DNA of 64,000 nucleotides from an uncultured Coriobacteriales bacterium (GTDB taxonomy: Bacteria > Actinomycetota > Coriobacteriia > Coriobacteriales > QAMH01), in contig CAKUES010000002.1 in the NCBI GenBank assembly GCA_934646835.1, positions 104,557 through 168,556 of the forward strand. The letters are read 5' to 3'. How positions within the stretch are numbered: the first letter of the stretch is position 1; each line of letters opens with the position of its first letter. Under the pieces are notes generated by a model, which saw nothing but the letters and a program-made list of their open reading frames with translations, was not told the origin of the DNA and ran no database searches. Below are positions 26,373 to 38,856 of this stretch, piece after piece. The position numbers and the translations under genes are program-made.

Positions 26373-27305
26373 ATGCTCACATTCCAAGACATCATCCTCA
26401 CGCTGCAGCGCTACTGGGCAGACCAGGGCTGCATCGTCTTGCAGCCGTATGACTCGGAGGTCGGCGCCGGCACCTACCATACCGCCACCACCCTGCGCGC
26501 CATCGGTCCTGACACCTGGCGCACTGCCTACGTGCAGCCCTGCCGCCGCCCGGCAGACGGCCGCTACGCGTCCAACCCCAACCGCATGCAGCACTACTAC
26601 CAGTTCCAGGTCATCATGAAGCCGTCCCCGGACAACATCCAGGACCTGTACCTGGGCTCCCTCGAGGCCATCGGCATCGACCCCAAGAAGCATGACATCC
26701 GCTTTGTCGAGGACGACTGGGAGAGCCCCACGCTCGGCGCCTGGGGTCTTGGCTGGGAGGTCTGGCTCAACGGCATGGAGGTCACCCAGTTCACCTACTT
26801 CCAGCAGGTGGGCGGCATCGAGTGCGATCCCATCCCTGCAGAGGTCACCTACGGCTTGGAGCGCCTCGCCATGTACATCCAGGGCGTCGACAGCGTCTAC
26901 GACCTCATCTGGACCAAGTGCCCCGACGGCACCACCTTCACCTACGGCGATGTCTTCTACGAGAACGAGCGCGAACAGTCCGCTTACAACTTCGAGCACG
27001 CTGACGTCGACATGCTCTTCAAGCGCTTCGAGGCTTGCGAGAAAGAGTGCCACCGCCTGCTCGACTTGGGCCTGCCCCTGCCCGCGTATGATTGCGTCAT
27101 GAAGTGCTCCCATGCCTTCAACATCCTCGACGCGCGCGGCGCAATCTCTGCAACCGAGCGCATGGCCTATATCCTGCGCGTGCGCGACGTCGCCAAGGCC
27201 TGCTGCGTGAGCTACCTGGAGGAGGTCGTCGAGCGAGGCGGCTCCTACATCCCGTCCCAGGACGGCCCTGTCGACAACCGCACCAGCAAGGCTGAGGAGG
27301 AGTAA
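26373..27305 (+). CDS. glyQ: Glycyl-tRNA synthetase alpha chain
   Basis: 310 aa catalytic subunit of the two-subunit (alpha2beta2) enzyme. Signature YHTATTLRAIGPDTWRTAYV, motif 2 region YVQPCRRPADGRY, then YYQFQVIMKPSPDN. AAAGGGGAGAG precedes the ATG. Followed three bases later by glyS. Confidence 0.97.
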   Translation: MLTFQDIILTLQRYWADQGCIVLQPYDSEVGAGTYHTATTLRAIGPDTWRTAYVQPCRRPADGRYASNPNRMQHYYQFQVIMKPSPDNIQDLYLGSLEAIGIDPKKHDIRFVEDDWESPTLGAWGLGWEVWLNGMEVTQFTYFQQVGGIECDPIPAEVTYGLERLAMYIQGVDSVYDLIWTKCPDGTTFTYGDVFYENEREQSAYNFEHADVDMLFKRFEACEKECHRLLDLGLPLPAYDCVMKCSHAFNILDARGAISATERMAYILRVRDVAKACCVSYLEEVVERGGSYIPSQDGPVDNRTSKAEEE

Positions 27306-27308
27306 GCC

Positions 27309-29390
27309 ATGACCAAGAACCTCATCTTCGAGATCGGCACCGAGGAGATTCCCTCCGCCGCGCTTTACAAGGCAACCGACCAGCTCAAGGCGCTGGCCAC
27401 CAAGGCGCTCGACGCCGCTGGCCTCGCTCACGGGGAGGTCGAGAGCTGCTCCACCCCGCGCCGCATGATCTTGTCCGTCAAGGAGCTGGCAGAGGCGACC
27501 GAGGCCATCGAGCGTAAGGACAAGGGCCCCGCTGCCAAGATCGCGTTCGACGCCGACGGCAACCCCACCAAGGCAGCCGAGGGCTTTGCCCGCGGCAAGG
27601 GCCTGACTGCGGCCGACCTCACCGTCGAGGCTGACGAGAACGGCGCCGAGTACGTCTACGCCGTCGTCTCCAAGCCCGCTGTTGCTGCAACCGGCCTTCT
27701 CTGCGACATCCTCTCCGGCCTGATTCGCGGTCTTTCCTGGCCGCGCAGCCAGCGCTGGGGCAGCGGCCGCGACACCTTCTCCCGCCCCGTTCGCTGGCTT
27801 GTCGCCTTGTTCGGCGACGAGGTGGTCCCCGTCCAGTTCGCAGGCCTCACTGCAGGCCGCACGACCTACGGCCATCGCTTCCTCGCCCCCGAGGCCGTCG
27901 AGGTCGCTTGTGCCGACGAGTTCTTCTCTCATTTCAATGCGATGAAGGTCATCCCTTCCGCCGATGCGCGCGCTGCTTCCATCCGCGAGCAGATCGCCAA
28001 GGTCGAGGAGCAGACGGGTCTTAAGGCCGATACCCCTGCCGGCACCTTCGCAGAGGTCGTGAACCTGGTCGAGTGGCCGACGGTCATCGTCGCTCACTTT
28101 GACGAGGAGTTCCTCTCCGTCCCGCCGGAAATCATCACCGACGCCATGCTCGAGCACCAGCGCTACTTCCCGATGTATCGCGCTGACGGCTCCCTCGACA
28201 ACGCGTTCATCGTCACCGGCAACGGTGACCCCGCATGCACCGACACCATCCGCGACGGCAACGAGCGCGTCGTTCGCGCACGCCTGGCCGACGCCGCCTT
28301 CTTCGTCCGCGAGGACCGCGCAAAGCCGCTGGCTGACTACGTCGAGGGCCTCAAGGCCGTCGTCTTCCAGGAGAAGCTCGGCACCGTCTTCTCCAAGACC
28401 GAGCGCATCGAGACCAGCGCCAAGAGCGTCTGCGAGCAGGCCGGCGTTGCCGGTCAGGACGAGGCCGACTCCCTGCGCGCCGCCCACCTGTGCAAGGCCG
28501 ACCTCATCACCGGCGCCGTCGTGGAGTTCACCTCCCTGCAAGGCGTCATGGGCGGTCACTACGCGCGCTACAGCGGCGAGACCGAGCAGGTTGCCGAGGC
28601 GATCACGGACCACTACCGTCCCCGCTTCTCCGGCGACGAGGTTCCCTCCAACATCGCCGGCAAGGTGGTCGCTCTGTCCGACAAGATGGACACGATCTGC
28701 GGCATCTTCGCCGCTGGCATGGGCCCCACTGGCTCCTCTGACCCCTATGCGCTGCGCCGTGCCGCGCTGGGCATCCTGAGCATCCTCGAGTCCGGTGTCC
28801 GCGTCTCCATCCCCGCGCTGATCGACGTCGCGCTTGACGCATACGCCGCTCAGGGCATCGAGTTCGACCGCGCTGCCATCCGCAGCCAGGTGGTGGACTT
28901 CTTCATCACCCGCACCAAGGTCATGCTCAAGGACGCAGGCAACGGTGCCGACGCCATCGACGCTGTGCTGGCTGCTGGCATCGAGGAGCCCATGGAGCTC
29001 GTCTCCCGCGTCGAGGCTCTCGAGAAGGCCCGCAAGGAGGACTCCGAGTCCTTTACCAACCTGGCCATCGCCTTTGCCCGCGCCAACAACCTGCGCGATG
29101 AGGCCGAGGGTGCAGACTACGACGACGCCTCTCTCACGGAGGTCCAGCACGCCCTGTCCACTGCCGTCGTTGAGGCTGAGTTCAAGGTCGCCGCTGCCCT
29201 TGCAGCCGATGATTACGCCGCAGCACTCGCGAGCCTGGCTGCCCTGCGCGCACCGATCGACGAGTTCTTCGACAAGGTCATGGTCAAAGACGAGGACCTG
29301 GCTGTCCGCGCAGCCAACATGAAGCTGCTCAACCGCTTTGCCAACGTCTTCGCGCACGTCGCAGACATCTCCAAGCTGGCCACCAAGTAG
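27309..29390 (+). CDS. glyS: Glycyl-tRNA synthetase beta chain
   Basis: 693 aa tRNA-recognition and HD-containing subunit. N-terminal NLIFEIGTEEIPSAA, central RWGSGRDTFSRPVRWLV, and DYRPRFSGDEVP-like segment (DHYRPRFSGDEVP). C-terminal anticodon-binding (DALR-like) domain ends at ISKLATK. Co-transcribed with glyQ and closed by a terminator. Confidence 0.97.
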   Translation: MTKNLIFEIGTEEIPSAALYKATDQLKALATKALDAAGLAHGEVESCSTPRRMILSVKELAEATEAIERKDKGPAAKIAFDADGNPTKAAEGFARGKGLTAADLTVEADENGAEYVYAVVSKPAVAATGLLCDILSGLIRGLSWPRSQRWGSGRDTFSRPVRWLVALFGDEVVPVQFAGLTAGRTTYGHRFLAPEAVEVACADEFFSHFNAMKVIPSADARAASIREQIAKVEEQTGLKADTPAGTFAEVVNLVEWPTVIVAHFDEEFLSVPPEIITDAMLEHQRYFPMYRADGSLDNAFIVTGNGDPACTDTIRDGNERVVRARLADAAFFVREDRAKPLADYVEGLKAVVFQEKLGTVFSKTERIETSAKSVCEQAGVAGQDEADSLRAAHLCKADLITGAVVEFTSLQGVMGGHYARYSGETEQVAEAITDHYRPRFSGDEVPSNIAGKVVALSDKMDTICGIFAAGMGPTGSSDPYALRRAALGILSILESGVRVSIPALIDVALDAYAAQGIEFDRAAIRSQVVDFFITRTKVMLKDAGNGADAIDAVLAAGIEEPMELVSRVEALEKARKEDSESFTNLAIAFARANNLRDEAEGADYDDASLTEVQHALSTAVVEAEFKVAAALAADDYAAALASLAALRAPIDEFFDKVMVKDEDLAVRAANMKLLNRFANVFAHVADISKLATK

Positions 29391-29413
29391 CAGCCAGTCC
29401 ATAAAGCGACATC

Positions 29414-29446
29414 AAGGGATCCGCACAAGCTGCGGGTCCCTTTTTT
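29414..29446 (+). terminator. Terminator of glyQS
   Basis: Stem AAGGGATCCGCA / TGCGGGTCCCTT with one wobble pair, loop CAAGC, then six T residues. Confidence 0.92.
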
Positions 29447-29462
29447 GTGCTGAGGAGAGGCC

Positions 29463-29568
29463 GATGACACACTTTGTGCCAGTGACAATGTGTGTCACGC
29501 AGAAGGCATGGGGACACCTGCGGCTCTATGGCGTGACACACATTGTCACTGGCACAAAGTGTGTCATC
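29463..29568. repeat. TGACACAC palindromic element, perfect 38-bp arms
   Basis: Arms 29463-29500 and 29531-29568 are perfectly complementary over 38 bp around a 30-base loop. Each arm is itself nearly palindromic (TGACACAC ... GTGTGTCA around GCCAGTG), so the DNA can fold as one long hairpin or two smaller ones. A second full copy is at 50545-50650 and half a copy at 16371-16390. Confidence 0.92.
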
Positions 29569-29715
29569 CGTTTTGCAGAGGGGTTCGTGACGCTTTTTGT
29601 CGCTGCTGCATTTGGTGTCACGTCAAATCCCTGTAGCCTTTCGTCCAAACCCGACAGCAACCGGTTGAGGAATGCGTATCATGTTGGGGATTGAAACCGA
29701 GCAGGGGAGAGGCAC
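29569..29715. other. ppsR upstream region
   Basis: Contains a loose CGTGAC / GTCACG pair and a TATCAT -10-like hexamer near 29680 without clear -35. GGGGAGAGG just before 29716 is the ppsR ribosome binding site. Confidence 0.35.
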
Positions 29716-30642
29716 ATGAAGAACTGGATCAGGCAAGGCGATCGCGTCGAGGGCTTCCCGACCATCCACATCGTCTCCGACGGCGCAGGCACGACGGCGG
29801 TCACCGCTGCGCGCGCAGCTGCGGCCAACTACTCGGTTACCAACCCCACGATTGAGCTTTTGCCGGATGTCTCGGATGCAGAGATGGTCACGAGAGAGCT
29901 GACAGAACACCTCGAGCATCACCGCAAGTATTACGGTGTCGAGCCCTTTATCCTCTTCTACACCTCGGCTGGCAAGGAGATCTCCACAGCGATCGACAAG
30001 TTTGGCGAGGACAACGAGGAGGTCATCGTCGTCGACATCCTGCGTGCCCCGACCCAGGCGCTCGTCCAGGCGACCGGCATCGTCCCGCACGCCAAGGCAG
30101 GCGCCCTGCGCGCGCTCAACGATACCTACTTCAAGCGCATTGAGGCTATCGAGTTCACCATCGCCCACGACGACGGCTGCATGCCCGAGGAACTCACTAT
30201 GGCCGACATCGTGCTCATCGGCGTGTCGCGCACTTCCAAGACCCCGACGTCGATCTACCTCTCCCAGCAGGGCTACAAGGTGGCCAACGTTCCTCTGGAT
30301 CCGCTGACCGAGCCGCCTTCCCAGCTCTTCGACGTCGAGCCGAGCCGCATCTTCGGCCTCATGACGGTGCCGGAGGTCCTCGTCGACATTCGCAAACGCC
30401 GCTTGGGCGAGGCGGGCAACATCGCGAGCTCCTATGCAGATTACGAGCAGGTCTGCCGCGACCTCGACAAGGCGCGCGCCCTGATGCGCAAGCTCGGCTG
30501 CATCGTTGTGCGCACCGACAACCGCGCCATCGAGGAGACCTCCCAAGAGATTTTGCGCTACTTCACCAACCTTCACCCTAACGAGCATTTCTCCGCGAAG
30601 ACAACGCCTGTGAACCGTATCTCGGCCTCCGAGGGTGCGTAG
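29716..30642 (+). CDS. ppsR: PPDK/PEP-synthase regulatory kinase-phosphorylase
   Basis: 308 aa DUF299 protein. It inactivates PPDK by ADP-dependent phosphorylation of the active-site Thr and reactivates it by phosphate-dependent removal. N-terminal IHIVSDGAGTTAVTAARA and the P-loop GVSRTSKTPTSIYL are both present. Located directly upstream of ppdK, its expected target, so the pair forms a regulatory unit for the pyruvate/PEP balance. No terminator separates them. Confidence 0.95.
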   Translation: MKNWIRQGDRVEGFPTIHIVSDGAGTTAVTAARAAAANYSVTNPTIELLPDVSDAEMVTRELTEHLEHHRKYYGVEPFILFYTSAGKEISTAIDKFGEDNEEVIVVDILRAPTQALVQATGIVPHAKAGALRALNDTYFKRIEAIEFTIAHDDGCMPEELTMADIVLIGVSRTSKTPTSIYLSQQGYKVANVPLDPLTEPPSQLFDVEPSRIFGLMTVPEVLVDIRKRRLGEAGNIASSYADYEQVCRDLDKARALMRKLGCIVVRTDNRAIEETSQEILRYFTNLHPNEHFSAKTTPVNRISASEGA

Positions 30643-30786
30643 AACCGCAGCTCAACCACCCCGTTGCATCCGCTTAGGGGTTTACACGGCATCAATACGA
30701 CCTTTCTCATTCGAACGGGTTACTATTCGAACTATCGCGCAGAATCCGTCGCGCGTATATGCAACCTATGTTTAAAGGAGCAACAA

Positions 30787-33504
<2,718 letters not shown>

Positions 33505-33535
33505 GGTTCGCCTGGCTGACTGAACAGCTGTGAAG

Positions 33536-33564
33536 AAGGGGTGCTCCTCGGAGCGCCCCTTTTC
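33536..33564 (+). terminator. Terminator of ppdK
   Basis: 12-bp stem AAGGGGTGCTCC / GGAGCGCCCCTT with one wobble, loop TC, then TTC. Confidence 0.88.
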
Positions 33565-33599
33565 TTGTGCCGGAGCGGATGAATCGGCCTCACGTAAGC

Positions 33600-33636
33600 T
33601 TGAACGTTTGAGACCAGTCGTCAGCTGCCCGTAACG
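33600..33636 (+). repeat. Degenerate arm of the 1475-1548 palindrome family
   Basis: TTGAACGTTTGAGACCAGTC... aligns with the right arm at 1517-1548 (TTGAACG--TGAGACC--GTC, then GCTGC and CGTA). No opposite arm is intact here. Confidence 0.45.
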
Positions 33637-33767
33637 CGCTTGCCATCCGATGCGCTTCACCTTGCTGTTAGTTTGTGTAAAAATCTATTGAAGCTATGCG
33701 CTTCGTGCTGTGGGCTGTAGAATTTAACGGTTTCGATATTGGCTAAAACAAACGTGAGGAGCCGATC

Positions 33768-34118
33768 ATGGACAAGACCATTCCCGGCGGTTTGACCGTC
33801 GCTAACGATGTCATCGCCGACATGGCTGGTTATGCCGCTTTGGAGAGCTACGGCGTTGTGGGCATGGCCGCCCCCAACCTGAGCGACGGCATTGCCAAGC
33901 TCCTTCCCAACAACCGCCTCCGCAAGGGCATCATCATCAAGATGACCGAGGAGGGCAAGGTCCACGCAGACCTCTATGTCATCATCGAGCACGGCGTCAA
34001 CCTCACCGAGGCCAGCCGCATGCTCGCCGAGAAAGTCACCTACGTTCTCGAAGACTCCGCCCAGCTGCCTGTCGACGCCGTCGAGGTGCACGTTCAGGGC
34101 GTAAGGGTACGCTCCTAA
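33768..34118 (+). CDS. Asp23/Gls24 family protein (YloU-like)
   Basis: 116 aa DUF322 protein. Starts MDKTIPGGLTVANDVIADMA and contains the family stretch ADLYVIIEHGVNL. Position just before fakA is the same as Bacillus subtilis yloU-yloV. No membrane anchor, so it is probably cytosolic; such proteins bind membrane-anchored partners or influence envelope and lipid metabolism, but the role here is unknown. A second paralogue lies at 43432. Confidence 0.88.
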   Translation: MDKTIPGGLTVANDVIADMAGYAALESYGVVGMAAPNLSDGIAKLLPNNRLRKGIIIKMTEEGKVHADLYVIIEHGVNLTEASRMLAEKVTYVLEDSAQLPVDAVEVHVQGVRVRS

Positions 34119-34175
34119 GGCCGCTTCGCGCTGCCGAGCATTTCGCGAAACCGACGCAAAGGGATCAATCAAGCT

Positions 34176-35807
34176 ATGAATATTTCCGAACTTCGACTCT
34201 GCATCATCTCTGCGGCCACTGCGCTGTCTGACCGCAAGGAGGAGGTGAACCGCCTCAACGTCTTCCCCGTCCCCGACGGCGACACCGGCACCAACATGTC
34301 GCTGACTATCGAGTCCGTCGTCAAGGAGGTCAAGGCACTTCCCGTCGACGCCGACGGCAAGGCGCTGCGCAAGGCGGTGACACACGGCTCCCTCATGGGT
34401 GCGCGCGGTAACTCCGGCGTCATCACGAGCCAGATCCTGCGCGGTCTGTGCGAGGGCCTCGAGAAGGTCGAAGACATCGACGCCATCACCCCGGACCAGA
34501 TCGCCGACGCCATGCAGACGGCCGTTACGGTCGCCTTCCAGGCTGTTCGCAAGCCCGTTAAGGGCACTATCCTCACCGTTCTCGAGGATGCGGCCGCTGC
34601 TGCTGTCAAAGCGGCAGAAGATGGCCTCAACAGGCACGACCAGCTGCGTGCCGTCGCCGACGAGGCCCTGGCCTCCGTCAAGCGCACCCCGGAGTTTCTG
34701 CCCGTTCTCAAGGAGAACGGCGTCGTGGACTCCGGCGGCTTTGGCCTGACCATCCTCATCCAGGCATTCGTCGCAGCTGTCACCGGCGACGGCAGCGAGC
34801 TGCCGGATTCCTCTGAGTTCTCCCGCCCCGAGCCCAAGGTGGCTATCGAGCAGGTCAACGACTGGGCTGGCTCCGACTACATGTACTGCACCGAGTTCCT
34901 CTTCAAGAGCGATGACGTCGATGTCCCCGCCACCCTGGAGTTCCTCGGTGGCTTGGGCGACTGCGAGCTCATGGTCGGCGCGCACCCGGACTTCAAGGTC
35001 CACGTCCACACGGACACCCCGGGCGTCGTCCTCAACTACATGACCGACCGCGGCCAGGTGGCCGAGGTCTTCATCCACAACATGCTGCTCGAGTCCGAAG
35101 AGCGCAACGATGCCATCAAGGCCGACGCTGCACAGGAGCAAGCCGAGCGCAAGCCGCTGGGCTTTGTCGCCGTCGCTGCCGGTGACGGCATGACGGAGAT
35201 CCTCAAGTCCCTCGGCGTCGACTACGTCGTCTCCGGTGGTCAGACGATGAACCCCTCCACGGCAGACCTGCTCGACGCAATCGACAAGGTCAACGCGGAT
35301 AGCGTCATCATCCTGCCCAACAACAAGAACATCATCATGGCCGCACAGGCTGCCGCAGATTGCTCTGACAAGCCCGCAGCCGTCGTCGCGACCAAGTCCG
35401 TGCCTGTGTCCTTCTCTGCGCTCTTCGCCGCCAACCCCGAGGCCAGCCTCGAGGACAACGTCGAGACCATGGAAGAGGCCCTCGAGGACGTCGCCTGGGG
35501 CGAGGTCACCGTGGCCATCAAGGACTCCAAGACCTCCGAGGGCGAGCCCATCGTTCCGGATGACTTCATCGGCATCGCCAACGGCTCCCTCGACGTCGTC
35601 GGCAAGTCCGTCGAGGAGGTCACCCTCGAGCTCATCGAGCGTCTCAACGACGACATGGACACCATCACCATCCTCGCAGGTGAGGACTACAGCGACGAGC
35701 AGCTCGACGCACTCGCAGAGCTCATCGAGGACAAGTTCGACGAGCTCGAGGTCGACGCCCAGCGCGGCGGCCAGCCCCTTTACCCGGTCGTGTTCTCCAT
35801 CGAGTAG
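34176..35807 (+). CDS. fakA: Fatty acid kinase catalytic protein FakA (YloV)
   Basis: 543 aa. Phosphorylates fatty acids held by FakB (DegV) to give acyl-phosphate for phospholipid synthesis. N-terminal DhaL ATP-binding domain with FPVPDGDTGTNMS and HGSLMGARGNSGVI; middle region with EFLFKSDD; C-terminal domain with VSGGQTMNPST and LPNNKNI typical of YloV. Followed 18 bases later by a degV/fakB gene, giving a complete kinase-carrier pair. Confidence 0.93.
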   Translation: MNISELRLCIISAATALSDRKEEVNRLNVFPVPDGDTGTNMSLTIESVVKEVKALPVDADGKALRKAVTHGSLMGARGNSGVITSQILRGLCEGLEKVEDIDAITPDQIADAMQTAVTVAFQAVRKPVKGTILTVLEDAAAAAVKAAEDGLNRHDQLRAVADEALASVKRTPEFLPVLKENGVVDSGGFGLTILIQAFVAAVTGDGSELPDSSEFSRPEPKVAIEQVNDWAGSDYMYCTEFLFKSDDVDVPATLEFLGGLGDCELMVGAHPDFKVHVHTDTPGVVLNYMTDRGQVAEVFIHNMLLESEERNDAIKADAAQEQAERKPLGFVAVAAGDGMTEILKSLGVDYVVSGGQTMNPSTADLLDAIDKVNADSVIILPNNKNIIMAAQAAADCSDKPAAVVATKSVPVSFSALFAANPEASLEDNVETMEEALEDVAWGEVTVAIKDSKTSEGEPIVPDDFIGIANGSLDVVGKSVEEVTLELIERLNDDMDTITILAGEDYSDEQLDALAELIEDKFDELEVDAQRGGQPLYPVVFSIE

Positions 35808-35825
35808 GCAGCGAGGTTCGGTTCT

Positions 35826-36695
35826 ATGTCTGCCCAACGCTATGCCATCGTCACCGACTCTGCCTGCGATATCTCCCGGGCAGAGCTCGCGAGCTGGGGC
35901 GTGGAGTGCGTCAACCTGCGTGTCCTGGACAAGTGTGGCAACGACCTCATCGCCGACAACGACGATGCGAGCATCGAGGCCTTCTACGACTACCTCGAGA
36001 CGCATGAGGACCTGCCCACCACCTCCATGCCCGCTCCCGCGCTCTTTGGTGATATGTACGCCAAGCTGGCAGGGGAGGGCTACAGCGCCGTCTTGTCGCT
36101 TCACATGTCCGAGGAGATGAGCGGTACGGTCAACTCTGCGCGCCTTGCTGCGCAAAGCGCACCTATCCCCGTCACCTGTGTCAACCTCCGCCGCAACACG
36201 CTCACGGAGGCTTTGCTCGTCAAGCGCGCGGCGCAGCTGCGTGACGAGGGCCGCACGCTCGAGGAGGTCGTCGAGCACCTTGAGGAGATCATCCCCAAGA
36301 GCAGCGTCGTCTTCGCGCTCGACACGTTGGAAAACCTCGTCAAAGGCGGACGCATGGGCAAGGCAGCCAACCTCGTGGCAAGCGTGCTCGACATCAAGCC
36401 CATCCTCATGGTCGGCCAGGAGGGCATGGTCAACCCCGTCTCCATGACCAAGTCCATGAAGCGCGCTATCTCCAAGCTGACCAAGAAACTCGACGAGCTC
36501 GTGGCGGAGATCGGCCCGCTTGAGGGCTGCATGATGCACGTGCGCAACCCCAAGGCCTGCGAGGCCCTGCGCGAGTCCATCCAGGGCAAGGGCATCGACT
36601 ACACGGAGGTCTCCGAGCGACAGGTCGGCCCGATCATCGCCACGCATGTTGGCTTGGGCTGCGTGGGCTTCTCCTACATTCCCGCCCGCAGGTAG
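35826..36695 (+). CDS. DegV family fatty-acid-binding protein (FakB)
   Basis: 289 aa. Binds a fatty acid and presents it to FakA. N-terminal AIVTDSACDIS, middle SMPAPALFGDMY and LHMSEEMSGTVNSAR, then FALDTLENLVKGGRMGKAA, all DegV hallmarks. Cotranscribed with fakA; only one FakB is present in the window, and its chain specificity cannot be read from sequence. Confidence 0.92.
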   Translation: MSAQRYAIVTDSACDISRAELASWGVECVNLRVLDKCGNDLIADNDDASIEAFYDYLETHEDLPTTSMPAPALFGDMYAKLAGEGYSAVLSLHMSEEMSGTVNSARLAAQSAPIPVTCVNLRRNTLTEALLVKRAAQLRDEGRTLEEVVEHLEEIIPKSSVVFALDTLENLVKGGRMGKAANLVASVLDIKPILMVGQEGMVNPVSMTKSMKRAISKLTKKLDELVAEIGPLEGCMMHVRNPKACEALRESIQGKGIDYTEVSERQVGPIIATHVGLGCVGFSYIPARR

Positions 36696-36696
36696 C

Positions 36697-38856
36697 ATGA
36701 GTAGCGCGTCAAAAGAGTATATGGCGCTTGAGAGCCCCGTCACCGCCGTCTCTGGCTGTGCCGGGGCTCGTGCTAAGCGCCTCGAGAAGCTCGGCATTCA
36801 CACCGTGCGCGACCTGGTCACCTGGTATCCGCACCGCTATATCGATATGTCCCACATTACCCCGTGCGCACAGGCGCCCATCGGCGAGGTCGTGACCGTC
36901 ATGGGCAGGCTCGAGGGCGTCAAGCAAAAGCAGCCGCGCCCCAACCTCCACATCATCGAGGCCGCTGTCGTCGACGACACAGGCGCCGTCGCAGCCGTCT
37001 GGTTCAAGCAGCCCTGGCTCATCAACAAACTCCATCCTGGCGACACCGTCTCCATGACAGGCAAGGTAGCCTTCAACTACGGCATGAAGCAGATGACCTC
37101 GCCGATGTTCGAGGCCGTGGGCAAGGAGGACTCCTCTCCCAAGCTTGCCATGATCCCCGTGCACAAGGCCACCGAGGGCCTCGCCCCGTCGTGGATGAGG
37201 CGATTGGTCGCCAATGCGCTGACGCAGCTTGGGGATATCGAGGACCCGCTTCCCGCCGCCTTGAGAGCCGAGCGCGCGCTCATGGGCCGCAAGGCAGCGC
37301 TCAGGGCGATTCACTTCCCGACAAGCGCGCAGGCACAAGAGGAAGCGCGAGCCCGTCTCGCCTACGAGGAGCTCTTGCGTCTGCAGTTGGTGATGATGGT
37401 GCGCCGCAACGCGGAGGTCTCCTCCGGCGGCTGCGTCGGGCACCGCGTCGGCGCCGCCGTGGCTGCTTTCAGGGCGCAGTTGCCCTTTGAGCTTACGAGC
37501 GAGCAAAGCGCCGCCGTGGCAGACATCGAGCGCGACATGTGCGCCGCGTGCGCCATGAACCGCATGCTGCTCGGCGATGTTGGCACGGGCAAGACAGTCG
37601 TTGCCGGCTTTGCCTTGTGCATGGCGGCAGATAGCGGCTGCCAGGCTGCGATGATGGCCCCCACGGAGGTCCTTGCGCGCCAGTACGAGTCCAAGCTCGG
37701 CCCCATGCTCGACGCTTGCCAGGTGAGCTGGGCGTCGCTCACGGGATCGACTCCCGCGGCAGAGCGCGCACGGATACTCGAGGACCTTGCCAGCGGCGCA
37801 TTGCAGGTGGTCTTTGGCACGCATGCTCTCATCGAGCCCGATGTGGTCTTCAAGCGCTGCAGCCTCGTCGTCATCGACGAGCAGCATCGCTTTGGCGTCG
37901 GCCAGCGCGCGGCGCTCAGGGCCAAGGGCGATGCGGCAGACCTCCTGGTCATGACGGCCACGCCCATTCCGCGCACGCTCGCCTTGACGCTGTACGGAGA
38001 CCTTGACACGAGCTATATCCGCCAGCGTCCTGCCGGACGGCCCCCAGTCACCACGCGCGTTATCTCCCGCGAGAACCGGCGCGCCGCCTACGAGGCCATA
38101 CGCAAGCAGCTCTCCCAGGGCCGCCAGGCCTACATCGTCTGCCCGCTCGTCGGGCTCACACGCGAGCAGCGCGCTGCCGCCGCAGAGGACGGCAGCATGG
38201 GCGGCGCCCTGCGCGGCGAGGGCGAGGTGGCCAACCTCAAGGCCGCCCAAGACGAGGCCGCTTTCCTTGCGGCCAAGGTCTTTCCGCAGTGGGAGGTGGG
38301 CTTGCTCACCGGACGTATGCCCGCTGTCCAAAAGCAGCAGGTGATGGCGGATTTCGCCGCAGGCAAGATTCAGCTGCTCGTTGCCACGACGGTCATCGAG
38401 GTCGGCATCGACGTACCAAACGCCACGGTGATGATGATCGAGGATGCCGACCGCTTTGGCCTGTCGCAGCTGCACCAGCTGCGCGGACGCGTCGGTCGCG
38501 GCGAGCATCCGGGCGAGGTCTTCCTTGTCGCGGACCCAGGCAAGGACGACGAGCTTTTGCAGGCGCGCATGGAGGCTATGCTCACCACCGACGACGGCTT
38601 CAAGCTCGCCCAGGCAGACCTCGCTGCACGTCGCGAGGGCGATGTACTCGGCAGCCGACAGCACGGCATGGCGCATCTCAAGCTCGCCAACGTCGTTGAC
38701 GACGCCGAGCTCGTCGCGACAGCGCATGCGGATGCCCGTGCTATCCTCGAGCACGACCCGTTCCTCACATCCACGGAGCACGAGCTCCTCGCTGCGGATA
38801 TCGCAGCGGTATTCAAAGACACATTGCCAGACCCACTCGAAAGGGGCTTGAATTGA
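36697..38856 (+). CDS. recG: ATP-dependent DNA helicase RecG
   Basis: 719 aa. Reverses stalled forks and branch-migrates Holliday junctions. N-terminal wedge/OB domain (GVKQKQPRPNLHIIEA), helicase motif I LLGDVGTGKTVV, motif II DEQHRFGVGQRA, motif III MTATPIPRTLALTLYGD, motif VI LHQLRGRVGRG. ATG 36697 immediately follows the degV stop. RBS weak, so coupling is likely. Confidence 0.96.
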   Translation: MSSASKEYMALESPVTAVSGCAGARAKRLEKLGIHTVRDLVTWYPHRYIDMSHITPCAQAPIGEVVTVMGRLEGVKQKQPRPNLHIIEAAVVDDTGAVAAVWFKQPWLINKLHPGDTVSMTGKVAFNYGMKQMTSPMFEAVGKEDSSPKLAMIPVHKATEGLAPSWMRRLVANALTQLGDIEDPLPAALRAERALMGRKAALRAIHFPTSAQAQEEARARLAYEELLRLQLVMMVRRNAEVSSGGCVGHRVGAAVAAFRAQLPFELTSEQSAAVADIERDMCAACAMNRMLLGDVGTGKTVVAGFALCMAADSGCQAAMMAPTEVLARQYESKLGPMLDACQVSWASLTGSTPAAERARILEDLASGALQVVFGTHALIEPDVVFKRCSLVVIDEQHRFGVGQRAALRAKGDAADLLVMTATPIPRTLALTLYGDLDTSYIRQRPAGRPPVTTRVISRENRRAAYEAIRKQLSQGRQAYIVCPLVGLTREQRAAAAEDGSMGGALRGEGEVANLKAAQDEAAFLAAKVFPQWEVGLLTGRMPAVQKQQVMADFAAGKIQLLVATTVIEVGIDVPNATVMMIEDADRFGLSQLHQLRGRVGRGEHPGEVFLVADPGKDDELLQARMEAMLTTDDGFKLAQADLAARREGDVLGSRQHGMAHLKLANVVDDAELVATAHADARAILEHDPFLTSTEHELLAADIAAVFKDTLPDPLERGLN

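Noticed and set aside
26283..29402. 1039-codon minus-strand open frame opposite glyQ and glyS
   Set aside because: Same antisense artefact; no ribosome binding site or motif.
33657..36797. 1046-codon minus-strand open frame opposite asp23, fakA and degV
   Set aside because: Antisense of three clearly coding genes with normal family motifs.
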